Below are positions 1-7,599 of a DNA stretch of 20,300 nucleotides, piece by piece; within the stretch, counting starts at the first letter, position 1, and the number at the start of each line of letters is the position of its first letter. The notes below the pieces were generated by a model. The model did not search any database. It saw only the letters and a list, made by a program, of their open reading frames with translations, and had not been told where the DNA came from. Made by a program: the position numbers and the translations under genes. The stretch lies in assembly GCA_964618895.1 (NCBI GenBank), contig CAZUDO010000016.1:1-20300 (forward strand), in the 5' to 3' direction. This stretch comes from CAZUDO01 sp964618895 (GTDB lineage: Bacteria > Desulfobacterota > Binatia > DP-6).

Positions 1-1
1 C

Positions 2-1132
2 ATGACGTACCCCATCATCTCGGCCGACTCGCACATCACCGAGCCGCCCACCATGTACCGCGATCACATCGACCCGCGGTACCGCGAGCGCGCGCCGCAC
101 GTCGAGCACATCGACGGCGCCGGCGACATCTTCGTGATCGACGGCATGAAGACGCCCATCCCGCTCGGCATCGTGGCCGCGGCCGGAAAGCCGGCCGAGG
201 AGATCCGCCTGCTCGGCGTGCGCTTCGAGGACCTGCACCGCGGCGGCTGGGATCCGGAGGCGCGCATGGCCGACCAGGCGCGCGACGGCGTGGCGGCGGA
301 GGTGATCTACCCCACCGTCGGCATGGCGATCTGCAACCACCGCGACCTCGACTACAAGCGCGCCTGCTGCGAAGCCTACAATCGCTGGCTGACCGGCTTC
401 TGTGGCGCGCACCCAGAGCGCCTCCTGGGCGTCGGGCAGACCGCGTTACGGACACCGGAGGAAGGCATCGCCGACTTGGAGGCGATCAAAGCCGTGGGGC
501 TCCGCGGCGTCATGCTCCCCGGCCATCCCGGCGTCGAGGACTACGATGCGGCGGTGTACGACCCCTTCTGGGAAGCGGCGATCGCGCTCGAGCTGCCGCT
601 GTCGTTCCACATCCTGACCACGCGCGACACATCGCCCGTGCGCGGCCCGCGCATGAACGCCTTCCTGTCGGTGATCCGCGGCTGCCAGGACATCATGGGA
701 ACGCTCGTCCTGGGCGGCGTGTTCGAGCGCCATCCGCGCCTCCACGTCGTATGCGTCGAGGCCGACGCCGGCTGGGTGCCGCACTACATGTACCGCATGG
801 ACCACGCCTGGAAGCGGCACCGCAACTGGCTGCCGGCCGGGCAGGCGTTGTCGCGCCTGCCGTCGGAGTACTTTGCCGAGGGCATCTACACCACCTTCCA
901 GGACGACTGGGTCGCCTTCCGCAGCGTCGACATGCTCAACTGGCGCCGTCTCATGTGGGCCAACGACTTCCCGCACAGCGACTCCACCTGGCCGTGGTCG
1001 CAGGAGATGCTGGCCGAGCACGCCGCCGCGCTCACCGAGGAGCAACGGCGGGCGATCCTATGCGAGAATGCGGCGGCGCTCTACGGCGTCGACGTGGCGC
1101 GGCTGGCGGCGGTGGTCGCGTCGGCGGGCTAG
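2..1132 (+). CDS. Amidohydrolase family protein (Amidohydro_2-like metal-dependent hydrolase)
   Basis: The 376-aa protein reads as a TIM-barrel metal-dependent hydrolase of the Amidohydro_2 (ACMSD-like) type. Visible features are the N-terminal DSHITEP segment (D9, H11, E14), which supplies metal ligands in this family, a strand ending SFHILTT (H203) in the middle of the barrel, and ANDFPHSDSTWP near residue 320 with the conserved acidic residue. Members are cytosolic hydrolases or decarboxylases; the substrate cannot be read from the sequence. The length is normal for the family. The ATG lies at base 2, so its ribosome binding site is outside the window, but the first residues match a typical family N-terminus. 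The gene converges on the TolC-family gene, and the four bases CTAG at 1129-1132 carry the stop codons of both. Family assignment is firm; the function is unassigned. Confidence 0.88.
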   Translation: MTYPIISADSHITEPPTMYRDHIDPRYRERAPHVEHIDGAGDIFVIDGMKTPIPLGIVAAAGKPAEEIRLLGVRFEDLHRGGWDPEARMADQARDGVAAEVIYPTVGMAICNHRDLDYKRACCEAYNRWLTGFCGAHPERLLGVGQTALRTPEEGIADLEAIKAVGLRGVMLPGHPGVEDYDAAVYDPFWEAAIALELPLSFHILTTRDTSPVRGPRMNAFLSVIRGCQDIMGTLVLGGVFERHPRLHVVCVEADAGWVPHYMYRMDHAWKRHRNWLPAGQALSRLPSEYFAEGIYTTFQDDWVAFRSVDMLNWRRLMWANDFPHSDSTWPWSQEMLAEHAAALTEEQRRAILCENAAALYGVDVARLAAVVASAG

Positions 1133-2520
1133 TTGCCCGGCGTGCTCGCGAGTGCCGCCGCCGCCGTCGTCTCGCCCATGATGCGCGCCAGCTCCGCGAG
1201 CGCCACGTTGTGGCCGCGGACGATCTCGAAATAGTCGGCGGCGACGCGGCTGTAGAGTCCGAGGCTCTGCAGGATTTCGGCCGGCTCGCCCACGCCGAGG
1301 TCGAAGTTCGTGACCGCGAAGGTCAGGATGGCGCGGCCGGCCTTCCGCCCCTCGGTCAGCTCGTCGAGCTGTTGCCGGGTCTCGACCACCTTCCGGTAGG
1401 CGGCCCGGAGTTGCACCGGCAGTCCGGTCTGCGCGTTCCGGCGCTCGCTCTCGACGGTCTGCAGCTCGGCGCGCTTAATCGCCACCTCGGCCGCCGTCAT
1501 GTGGAAGCCGAGCTTCCAGCCGATGCCGAGGGCGCCGCCCGGGCCGCGCAGGTAGTTGAAGCTGTCGGCGACGAACGGATTGGTCTGGCGGCGCCGGTTG
1601 GGAGCGTAGCCGTATTCGAAGCCGCCCTTCAGGAAGACCTGCGGGTAGTATTCGGCCTGGGCCCGCTTCACCTCTTCTGCCTTGGCGGTGACGCCGGCGT
1701 TCACTTCCTTCCACTGCGGATTCTTCGCGAACAGCGCCGCCTCGTACTGCTCGAGCGGGGCGATCTCGACGCGCTCGGGCTCGAGCCGCGTATCCTTCAC
1801 GTCCAGCATCGCATCGGGGGCGTAGCCCATCACGCGCCGGAGCGCCTCGAGCGCGGTCTCCCCGCTCGCCTGCAGGCGCGGGATATCCTTCGCGATCTGC
1901 ACCGAGGCGACGCGCAGGTTGAGGATGCCGAGCTCCGTGATCGCGGCGTCGTCCTGGGCCCGGCGCTCGCGGGCCGTGGTGAGCGCCTTCTCGAAGGCGT
2001 CGTGCGTCTCCTCCAGCACGCCGGAGACCGCCCGCGCCAGGAGGACGCTGTAGTAGAGGGTCTTGGTCTGCTCGACCACCTCGGCGGTGGTCCGGTCGCT
2101 CGCGGCGAGTGACGCCTCGACGCCGGCGGTTGCGGCCTGGATCGCCGCGGTGATCTTGCCAGCGGTCCACAGCGGCTGGACGAAGCCGAGCCGGAGCTCG
2201 GTGGCGTAGCCGAGGTCGTCGGTCTTCACGACCTGCTCGCTGGGGAGGGTGCTGCCGAGCTTGCCTTCGGCGCCCAGCGCCGGAGCGAGCGAGCTGGTGA
2301 ACCCGACCTCGGGCAGGAAGCGCGCCGCCTTGGCCTTCCGTAGCTCGCCCTCGCGGATGCCGACCCGGGCCTGCGCGGTGGCGATCTGCGGCGCCGCGGT
2401 GACGGCCCGGCTGATGCAGGTCGGCAGGTCGAGGCGCTCGACCTGGGTCGCCTCGGTGGCACGGGCGAGGCCCGCGAGCGCTCCCACCAACCCCATCGCC
2501 CGCCCAACCATCGCTGCCAT
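1129..2520 (-). CDS. TolC-family outer membrane efflux protein
   Basis: This 463-aa protein begins with a signal peptide (hydrophobic GLVGALAGLA, then ARATEA). It has the two long alpha-helical repeats of the outer membrane efflux protein family, rich in Ala, Glu, Arg and Gln, including stretches such as KAEEVKRAQAEYYPQVFLKG and the late NFDLGVGEPAEILQSLGLYS. TolC proteins form a trimeric outer-membrane barrel with a periplasmic tunnel that serves inner-membrane exporters. A GTG at 2526 would also be in frame, but ATG at 2520 has AGGAGG five bases upstream and is preferred. It is the last gene of the ATPase, MlaC-like, permease, TolC order, 31 nt after the permease stop, so it is the likely outer-membrane exit of that transporter. 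Confidence 0.87.
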   Translation of the reverse strand: MAAMVGRAMGLVGALAGLARATEATQVERLDLPTCISRAVTAAPQIATAQARVGIREGELRKAKAARFLPEVGFTSSLAPALGAEGKLGSTLPSEQVVKTDDLGYATELRLGFVQPLWTAGKITAAIQAATAGVEASLAASDRTTAEVVEQTKTLYYSVLLARAVSGVLEETHDAFEKALTTARERRAQDDAAITELGILNLRVASVQIAKDIPRLQASGETALEALRRVMGYAPDAMLDVKDTRLEPERVEIAPLEQYEAALFAKNPQWKEVNAGVTAKAEEVKRAQAEYYPQVFLKGGFEYGYAPNRRRQTNPFVADSFNYLRGPGGALGIGWKLGFHMTAAEVAIKRAELQTVESERRNAQTGLPVQLRAAYRKVVETRQQLDELTEGRKAGRAILTFAVTNFDLGVGEPAEILQSLGLYSRVAADYFEIVRGHNVALAELARIMGETTAAAALASTPGN

Positions 2521-2525
2521 GGTCA

Positions 2526-2531
2526 CCTCCT
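2526..2531 (-). promoter_or_regulatory. Strong Shine-Dalgarno of the TolC-family gene
   Basis: On the minus strand AGGAGG is followed by a 5-nt spacer and ATG (2520). This fixes the start at 2520 rather than at the in-frame GTG six bases upstream, which would have no spacer. Confidence 0.6.
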
Positions 2532-2551
2532 CCTCCCCTCCACCCCGGGGC

Positions 2552-3649
2552 TCAGCGCGCGCTGTGCCGCATGCGGAACAGCGCCAGCCCGAGGGCGGTG
2601 AAGCCGATGCCGTTCGAGAACAGGACGCTCGCGGTCAGCGGCAGCGCGTCGAGCCCCCGGTCGCGCAGCATCAGATCGTTCAGCCCCTGCAGCGCCCAGG
2701 TGGTGAACATCACCGACGAGATGTTCTGCATCCAGCCGGGGGTCACCCACGGCGGCCACCAGAGTCCCCCCAGGCACGAGAACCCGAGCACGAACGCGAG
2801 CCCGAGCGGCAGGGTCTGCTCGCGCGTGTCGGCGAGGCCGGCCGCCAGCATGCCGAGGCCGACGATCGGGAAGATGATCGCGGCCACCAGCAGCACCAGC
2901 GCGAGCGGCGACGGGCCGAGCGAAATCCCGAACACGAAGTGGCCGAAGACGAGCAGGACCAGCAGCTGCGCCACCCCCATGACGAAGCGGACCAGGAGCT
3001 TGCCGGCCACTTTCCAGGTGAACCCGCCCGGCGCCACCAAGAGGCGCGGCAGCGTGCCCCAGCCGCGCTCGTCGTGCAGGCTCATGGAGGTGCCGAAGAT
3101 GACCGCCAGCAGGACGAACATCATGGCGTAGCCGGGGACCGTCTGCTCGAAGGCCGTGAGGGCCGCGCGGTTGCCGGTGAGGCTCACCTCCTTGAGGGAC
3201 AGGCGGTCCTCGGCAAGCGGGTCGGCGAGCGCCGCCGCCCGCTTGTCCATCAGGAGGAGCATCACCTTCACCTGCTCGAGGTCGGTGCTGCGGGCCGGGT
3301 CGGTGAGCAGGACGATGTCGGCGGTGCGGCCCTGCAGGTAGGCCTTGCTCAGGCCCTCGGGGAAGACGATCGCGGCGGCGGCCTTGTTGTCGTCGCGCAC
3401 CATGACCTCGGCCTCGGCGCGGGTCACGGGGAGCACCTCGGCGTGCTCCGCCAGCAGCTTGATGAACGTGCCCGCCACCGGTCCCTGGTCGTCGTTCACC
3501 ACCGGCACGCGCATCTTGATGTCGTCCTTGTTACGATGCAGCGACGACGCGATCACGGTGATCATCAGGACCGGCACGATGAGCGAGATGAACAGCGCGC
3601 CGCGGTCGCGGCGCACCATGAGCAGGTCTTTCAGGAAGACGGCCAGCAC
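2552..3649 (-). CDS. ABC-2 type transporter permease
   Basis: The product is a permease of the ABC-2 exporter superfamily, about 365 aa. One N-terminal membrane helix (FISLIVPVLMITVIA, about residues 19-33) is followed by a periplasmic domain of roughly 130 residues. A C-terminal block of five hydrophobic segments comes next, among them YAMMFVLLAVIFGTSMSL and LVLLVAAIIFPIVGLGML. This layout is that of ABC2_membrane_3 exporters (YhhJ/DrrB-like), not of MlaE. The open frame extends upstream into the MlaC-like gene, but the N-terminal codons there are shadow sequence; GTG at 3649, four nt after the MlaC-like stop, gives a normal N-terminus (ATG 3620 is an alternative). It pairs with the ATPase gene two genes upstream. 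The substrate is not known from sequence. Confidence 0.85.
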   Translation of the reverse strand: MLAVFLKDLLMVRRDRGALFISLIVPVLMITVIASSLHRNKDDIKMRVPVVNDDQGPVAGTFIKLLAEHAEVLPVTRAEAEVMVRDDNKAAAAIVFPEGLSKAYLQGRTADIVLLTDPARSTDLEQVKVMLLLMDKRAAALADPLAEDRLSLKEVSLTGNRAALTAFEQTVPGYAMMFVLLAVIFGTSMSLHDERGWGTLPRLLVAPGGFTWKVAGKLLVRFVMGVAQLLVLLVFGHFVFGISLGPSPLALVLLVAAIIFPIVGLGMLAAGLADTREQTLPLGLAFVLGFSCLGGLWWPPWVTPGWMQNISSVMFTTWALQGLNDLMLRDRGLDALPLTASVLFSNGIGFTALGLALFRMRHSAR

Positions 3650-3653
3650 GAGG

Positions 3654-4244
3654 CTAGATGTCCGCCTTCTCGGGACCCGCGACCTTCTTGCGCAGGCGCT
3701 CCATGAGCGATTCGAACGACTCTTTGGCCAGGGCCGCGTCGAACTGTGAGCGGAAGTTCTCCCCCAGGCTCGCGTCCTCCACCAGGATGTCGGTGGCGCG
3801 CCAGCCATCGGCGGATTTCCGCATGCGATAGTCGACCGCGAAGCGATCCTTCGGGGTCACGATCTCGGTGCCGACCGTGGCCTGATCGCCGCTGACCTTC
3901 TCACCGCGGTAGCCGAACTCGGGCACGTCGAAGAGGAGGAGGCGCTGTACGTAGGTGCGCACGAAGAGGTCCCGGAAGAGGTCCAGGAACGCGCGCACCT
4001 GCTCGGTGGACCGGCCGTCGAGGTGCTTGCCCATGGCTTGCCGTCCCATGGCGTCGGTGTCGAGGAACCCGCGCAGCAGGTTGTTCAGGGCTTTGACCTT
4101 CTGCTTCTGGTCGCCGGGCTCGAGCACGATGGCATGGCTGCGCTCGAGGACCTGCCGGGTGCGGGCCAGGGGCCCCGGCACCTCGGCCGCGCTCGCCGCG
4201 GGCAGCGCCGCCGCGAGCAGGAGGGTGGCAACGCACGTCCGCAT
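3654..4244 (-). CDS. MlaC/Ttg2D-like periplasmic phospholipid-binding protein
   Basis: This 196-aa protein has a clear Sec signal peptide (MRTCVATLLLAAALPAASAA) and then the MlaC (Tol_Tol_Ttg2, PF05494) pattern: an N-terminal helical part with repeated arginines, FLDLFRDLFVRTYVQRLL in the centre, a beta region (KVSGDQATVGTEIVTPKD, VDYRMRKSADGWRATDILVEDASL) and a C-terminal helix ending RKKVAG. MlaC proteins ferry single phospholipids through the periplasm. Its ATG shares an A with the TGA of the ATPase gene (TGATG), so the two are probably translationally coupled. It is unusual to find an MlaC-like gene inside an ABC-2 exporter operon, between the ATPase and the permease, without MlaD or MlaE nearby. 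HpnM-type hopanoid proteins belong to the same family and are an alternative comparison. Confidence 0.87.
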   Translation of the reverse strand: MRTCVATLLLAAALPAASAAEVPGPLARTRQVLERSHAIVLEPGDQKQKVKALNNLLRGFLDTDAMGRQAMGKHLDGRSTEQVRAFLDLFRDLFVRTYVQRLLLFDVPEFGYRGEKVSGDQATVGTEIVTPKDRFAVDYRMRKSADGWRATDILVEDASLGENFRSQFDAALAKESFESLMERLRKKVAGPEKADI

Positions 4245-5179
4245 CAGTCCCGCAGGTCCTTTCCGGTGAGTTCGATGAAGACGTTCTCGAGCGTGATCGG
4301 GCTCACGCGGGTGGTGATGATCTGCGGGTCGAGGAGCGGCGGGGTCCCGCACAGCGCTGCCAGCACGCGCTGCGCGCGCGAGGTGAAGACGCGCAGCTCG
4401 TTGCCGGCGAGCTCGACCCGCAGCACGCCGTCGAGGCGCTCGACGGCCCCGAGATCCGCCGGCGGCTGGGAGAGCTTCAGCTCGATCACCTCGTTGGCGT
4501 GCGAGCGGGCCAGGAGCTCCGGCAGCGTCCCGAGCGCCACCAGCCGGCCTTCGTCCATGATCGCGATCCGGTCGCAGAGGTTCTCGGCCTCTTCGAGGTA
4601 ATGGGTGGTGTAGACGATGGTCATGCCCTGCGCGCGCAGGTGGCGGACGGCGTCGAAGATGTGCGCCCGGGATTGCGGGTCGACGCCGACGGTCGGCTCG
4701 TCGAGGAGGAGGAGCCGGGGGCCGCTCACCAGCGCACACCCCAGGTTGAGCCGCCGGCGCATGCCCCCCGAGTAGGTCGACACGCGATCGTCCTTGCGGG
4801 CCGTCAGCGCCACCAGGTCGAGGGCCTGGTCGACGTGGTGCCGGCGCTCGCGCCGCGGGACGCCGTAGAGGCGGGCGAAGAAGTACAGATTCTCCTCGCC
4901 GGTGAGCGACGGATAGAGGGCTTCCTCCTGCGGCGCCACGTTGAGGAGCCGGCGCGCGGCGTTCACGTCGCGTAGGACGTGCTTGCCGAAGATGTGCACG
5001 TCGCCGCTGGTCGGGCGGATGCGGGTCGCGATCATCGAGATGGTGGTCGTCTTCCCGGCGCCGTTGGGGCCGAGGAGGCCGAAGATCTCTCCCTCGCTGA
5101 TCTCGAGCGAGATGCCCTGCACCGCCTCGCGCTCGTTGAAGCTTCGGCGGAGGTTCTGAATGACCACGGCGGCCGGCAT
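4244..5179 (-). CDS. ABC transporter ATP-binding protein (ABC-2 exporter type)
   Basis: The 311-aa cytosolic ATPase has all nucleotide-binding motifs: Walker A GPNGAGKTT at residues 37-45, Q84 in the Q-loop (VAPQEEALYP), signature YSGGMRRRL at 136-144, Walker B LLLLDEP at 156-162, and the switch His in YTTHYLEEAE. The C-terminal extension of about 90 residues, ending LENVFIELTGKDLRD, is typical of DrrA/CcmA/NatA-like partners of ABC-2 permeases. The ATG at 5179 gives the standard N-terminus (VIQNLRRSF); the open frame continues far upstream only because the other strand is GC-rich coding sequence. It is the first gene of the four-gene minus-strand operon and overlaps the MlaC-like start by one base. 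Confidence 0.93.
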   Translation of the reverse strand: MPAAVVIQNLRRSFNEREAVQGISLEISEGEIFGLLGPNGAGKTTTISMIATRIRPTSGDVHIFGKHVLRDVNAARRLLNVAPQEEALYPSLTGEENLYFFARLYGVPRRERRHHVDQALDLVALTARKDDRVSTYSGGMRRRLNLGCALVSGPRLLLLDEPTVGVDPQSRAHIFDAVRHLRAQGMTIVYTTHYLEEAENLCDRIAIMDEGRLVALGTLPELLARSHANEVIELKLSQPPADLGAVERLDGVLRVELAGNELRVFTSRAQRVLAALCGTPPLLDPQIITTRVSPITLENVFIELTGKDLRD

Positions 5180-5278
5180 CGCGGTGTTCCTGGGTAGTGC
5201 CCGAGAACCCGCCCCGCAGCAAGCCCGTGCTTGATTACCTCCACTCTTCTGGCTATGTGCTTCCGGCGTCAGCCAATC

Positions 5279-7534
5279 ATGGGGGGGAGTCGTTTGACGG
5301 GTGACGGCGGCGTTGCGCTGGCGAAAGGCAACCCGCTCGAGCCGCTCGCCTATCCCGCGCTGCTCAGTGGCCTCGTCCTGTTCGGGGCGCTGATCGCGTA
5401 CCAGGGGATCGAGGCGGTCGCCCGCGCCCTCGCGGTCGCGGGCTGGGGGGTCCTGTGGGTGGCGGGTTTCCACGTGCTCCCCATGGCGGCCGACGCGCTC
5501 GGGTGGCGCAGCCTCCTGGCGTCGCGCCATCGCCTGCCGCTCGGTGCCCTCCTGCGCCTGCGCTGGATCGGCGAGTCGATCAACGGCCTCCTGCCGGTGA
5601 TGCAGGTGGGCGGCAACGTGGTGAAGGCCCGGCGCCTGCGGCCACTCGGGGTGAGCGGGGTCGACGCGGGCGCCAGCGTGGCGGTCGACGTGACGCTGGT
5701 CGTGTTCACGCAGATGGTCTTCACGGTGGTCGGGCTGAGCGCCTTCCTGCTGCGCCTGGGGGTCGACCAGTTCGCCCTCGAGAAGCTCACCGGGATCGTG
5801 CTCATGGCGGTCGGCGTGAGTGGGTTCTACCTGGTGCAGCGCGAGGGCGGCTTCCTCGTGGCGGCGCGTGTCCTGCAGTGGGCCGCCGGCGAGCGCAATC
5901 TCGTCAGCGTCACCGGCGGGGTCGCGGCGCTCGATGCCGCGGTGACCCGGCTGTACCAGGACCGGCGCGCCATCGCCGTCGGCGGGCTGTGGCATCTGGC
6001 CAGCTGGCTGATCGGCGTCGGCGAGGTCTGGCTCGTGCTGTCGCTCCTCGGGCATCCCGTCGGGCTGGTCGACGCCCTGCTGCTCGAAAGCCTCGGCCAG
6101 GCGGTGCGGGCTGCCGGCTTCGCCATCCCGGGCGCTCTTGGCGTCCAGGAAGGCGGATTCCTGGCCCTCGGCAGCGTCCTCGGACTCCCGCCGGAGACCT
6201 CGCTCGCGCTCTCCCTCAGCAAGCGGGCCCGTGAGCTGCTGCTCGGGATGCCCGGCCTGGTCGCCTGGCAGCTCGACGCGTCGCGGCCGTCCGCACGCGC
6301 GCGCATGGCCGACCAGTTTCAGCCTCCGGTGGTCTTCCGTGCGGTCAACGATGGCGCGCGCGCGCTGCTGCGGACCGCCCGTCCCCCGGTCTCCCTCGAC
6401 CCCGGCGTGCTGCTCGACCAGGCCCGGCGGCGGACCGGGCTGCGCGACTTCGGCGACGAGTCCTTCATCGATCCGTTCCGGCGCGTGATGGCTGCTTACG
6501 AAGAGGACGCGAGCCTCACGTTGATCGGCCGGATGGCAGCGCGGAACGACACGCTCCGCATCCTCGCCGGCCGGCTGCGCATCGAGGCCGACATCGCCCG
6601 CTGTCCGGCGATCGCCGAGCAGCCGGTCCGCCGGCCCCTGTTCATCACCGGCCTGCCGCGCACCGGGACGACCATCCTGCACGAGATCCTGACCCAGGAT
6701 CCGGCCAACCGCGTGCCGCTCACCTGGGAGACCATGTACCCGTCGCCGCCGCCCGAACGGGCACGCTACGAGCGCGACCCGCGCATCGCGCGCGCGGCGC
6801 TGTACCTGCAGGGGCTCGACCTCCTGGCGCCCACCTTCAAGACCATCCATCCCCTCGGCGCGCGCCTCGCCCAGGAGTGCCTGGTCATCACCAGCCACGC
6901 GTTCCTGAGCTTCCAGTTCCAGACCACGCACGACGTGCCGAGCTATCAGCGCTGGCTCGAGTCCCAGGACCTCCGCCCCGCCTACGAATACCACCGCCGC
7001 TTCCTGCAGCAGCTGCAGTGGCGCTGCCCGGGCGAGCGGTGGGTGCTGAAGGCACCAGCGCACCTGTTCGGTATCGAGGCGTTGTTCGCCGCCTATCCGG
7101 ACGCGGGAGTCATCCTCACCCACCGCGACCCGCTCGAGGTAGCGGCCTCGGTGGCGAGCCTCACGGCCACCCTCCGCGGGGCGTTCAGCGACCGCATCGA
7201 CCCGGTGGCCATCGGCCGCGAGATGACGGAGCGCTGGGCCGACGGGCTCACGCGTGCGCTGCGGACGCGCGACGCCCATCCCGAGTGGCGGGATCAGTTC
7301 CTCGACGTGCACTACCGCGACCTGGTGCACGACCCGATCGGCACCGTGCGCGGTATCTACCGGCACTTCGGGCTCGAGCTGGGCGATGAGGCTGAGGCCC
7401 GCATGCGTGCCTTCCTGGCCCGTAACCCGAAGGACAAGCACGGCCGCCATCGCTACACGCTCGAGCAGTTCGGCCTCGATGCGACCGAAGAGCGGCGGCG
7501 CTACGCCGCCTACCGCGAGCGCTTCGGGCTGTAG
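5279..7534 (+). CDS. Fusion: HpnL-like (LPG-synthase-type) membrane domain plus sulfotransferase
   Basis: A single uninterrupted frame of about 751 aa holds two domains. Residues 1 to about 335 are a multi-spanning membrane domain like HpnL and the LPG_synthase_TM (UPF0104) family, with the motifs ESINGLLPVMQVGGNVVKARRL and GQAVRAAGFAIPGALGVQEGG. Residues about 375-751 are a Sulfotransfer_3-type enzyme: PLFITGLPRTGTTILHEIL (about 452-470) is the 5'-phosphosulfate loop for PAPS and THRDPLEVAASVASL (about 613-627) the 3'-phosphate site. The enzyme half should face the cytosol. M343 may mark the start of a formerly separate sulfotransferase gene. The start is uncertain: ATG 5279 was chosen, but ATG 5255, TTG 5231 and TTG 5294 (preceded by GGGGGAG) are possible. 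It is divergent from the exporter operon. HpnL proteins occur in hopanoid clusters as a putative lipid transporter; a sulfated lipid product is an inference. Confidence 0.85.
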   Translation: MGGSRLTGDGGVALAKGNPLEPLAYPALLSGLVLFGALIAYQGIEAVARALAVAGWGVLWVAGFHVLPMAADALGWRSLLASRHRLPLGALLRLRWIGESINGLLPVMQVGGNVVKARRLRPLGVSGVDAGASVAVDVTLVVFTQMVFTVVGLSAFLLRLGVDQFALEKLTGIVLMAVGVSGFYLVQREGGFLVAARVLQWAAGERNLVSVTGGVAALDAAVTRLYQDRRAIAVGGLWHLASWLIGVGEVWLVLSLLGHPVGLVDALLLESLGQAVRAAGFAIPGALGVQEGGFLALGSVLGLPPETSLALSLSKRARELLLGMPGLVAWQLDASRPSARARMADQFQPPVVFRAVNDGARALLRTARPPVSLDPGVLLDQARRRTGLRDFGDESFIDPFRRVMAAYEEDASLTLIGRMAARNDTLRILAGRLRIEADIARCPAIAEQPVRRPLFITGLPRTGTTILHEILTQDPANRVPLTWETMYPSPPPERARYERDPRIARAALYLQGLDLLAPTFKTIHPLGARLAQECLVITSHAFLSFQFQTTHDVPSYQRWLESQDLRPAYEYHRRFLQQLQWRCPGERWVLKAPAHLFGIEALFAAYPDAGVILTHRDPLEVAASVASLTATLRGAFSDRIDPVAIGREMTERWADGLTRALRTRDAHPEWRDQFLDVHYRDLVHDPIGTVRGIYRHFGLELGDEAEARMRAFLARNPKDKHGRHRYTLEQFGLDATEERRRYAAYRERFGL

Positions 7535-7599
7535 GGGGATTGCCAGCACATTTCCGTTGCCCCCGGCCGTCACGGCGGGGTAGGGTCCGGGCGCGCCTC

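Noticed and set aside
1475..2170. Second minus-frame open frame inside the TolC-family gene
   Set aside because: Shadow of the TolC frame with Arg/Gly-biased composition.
5180..7573. A very long minus-strand open frame upstream of the ABC ATPase, antisense to the sulfotransferase fusion
   Set aside because: Its sequence is Arg/Gly/His/Pro-rich with no domain, it lies opposite a gene with clear motifs, and the ATPase has its own normal ATG at 5179. It is a product of high GC.
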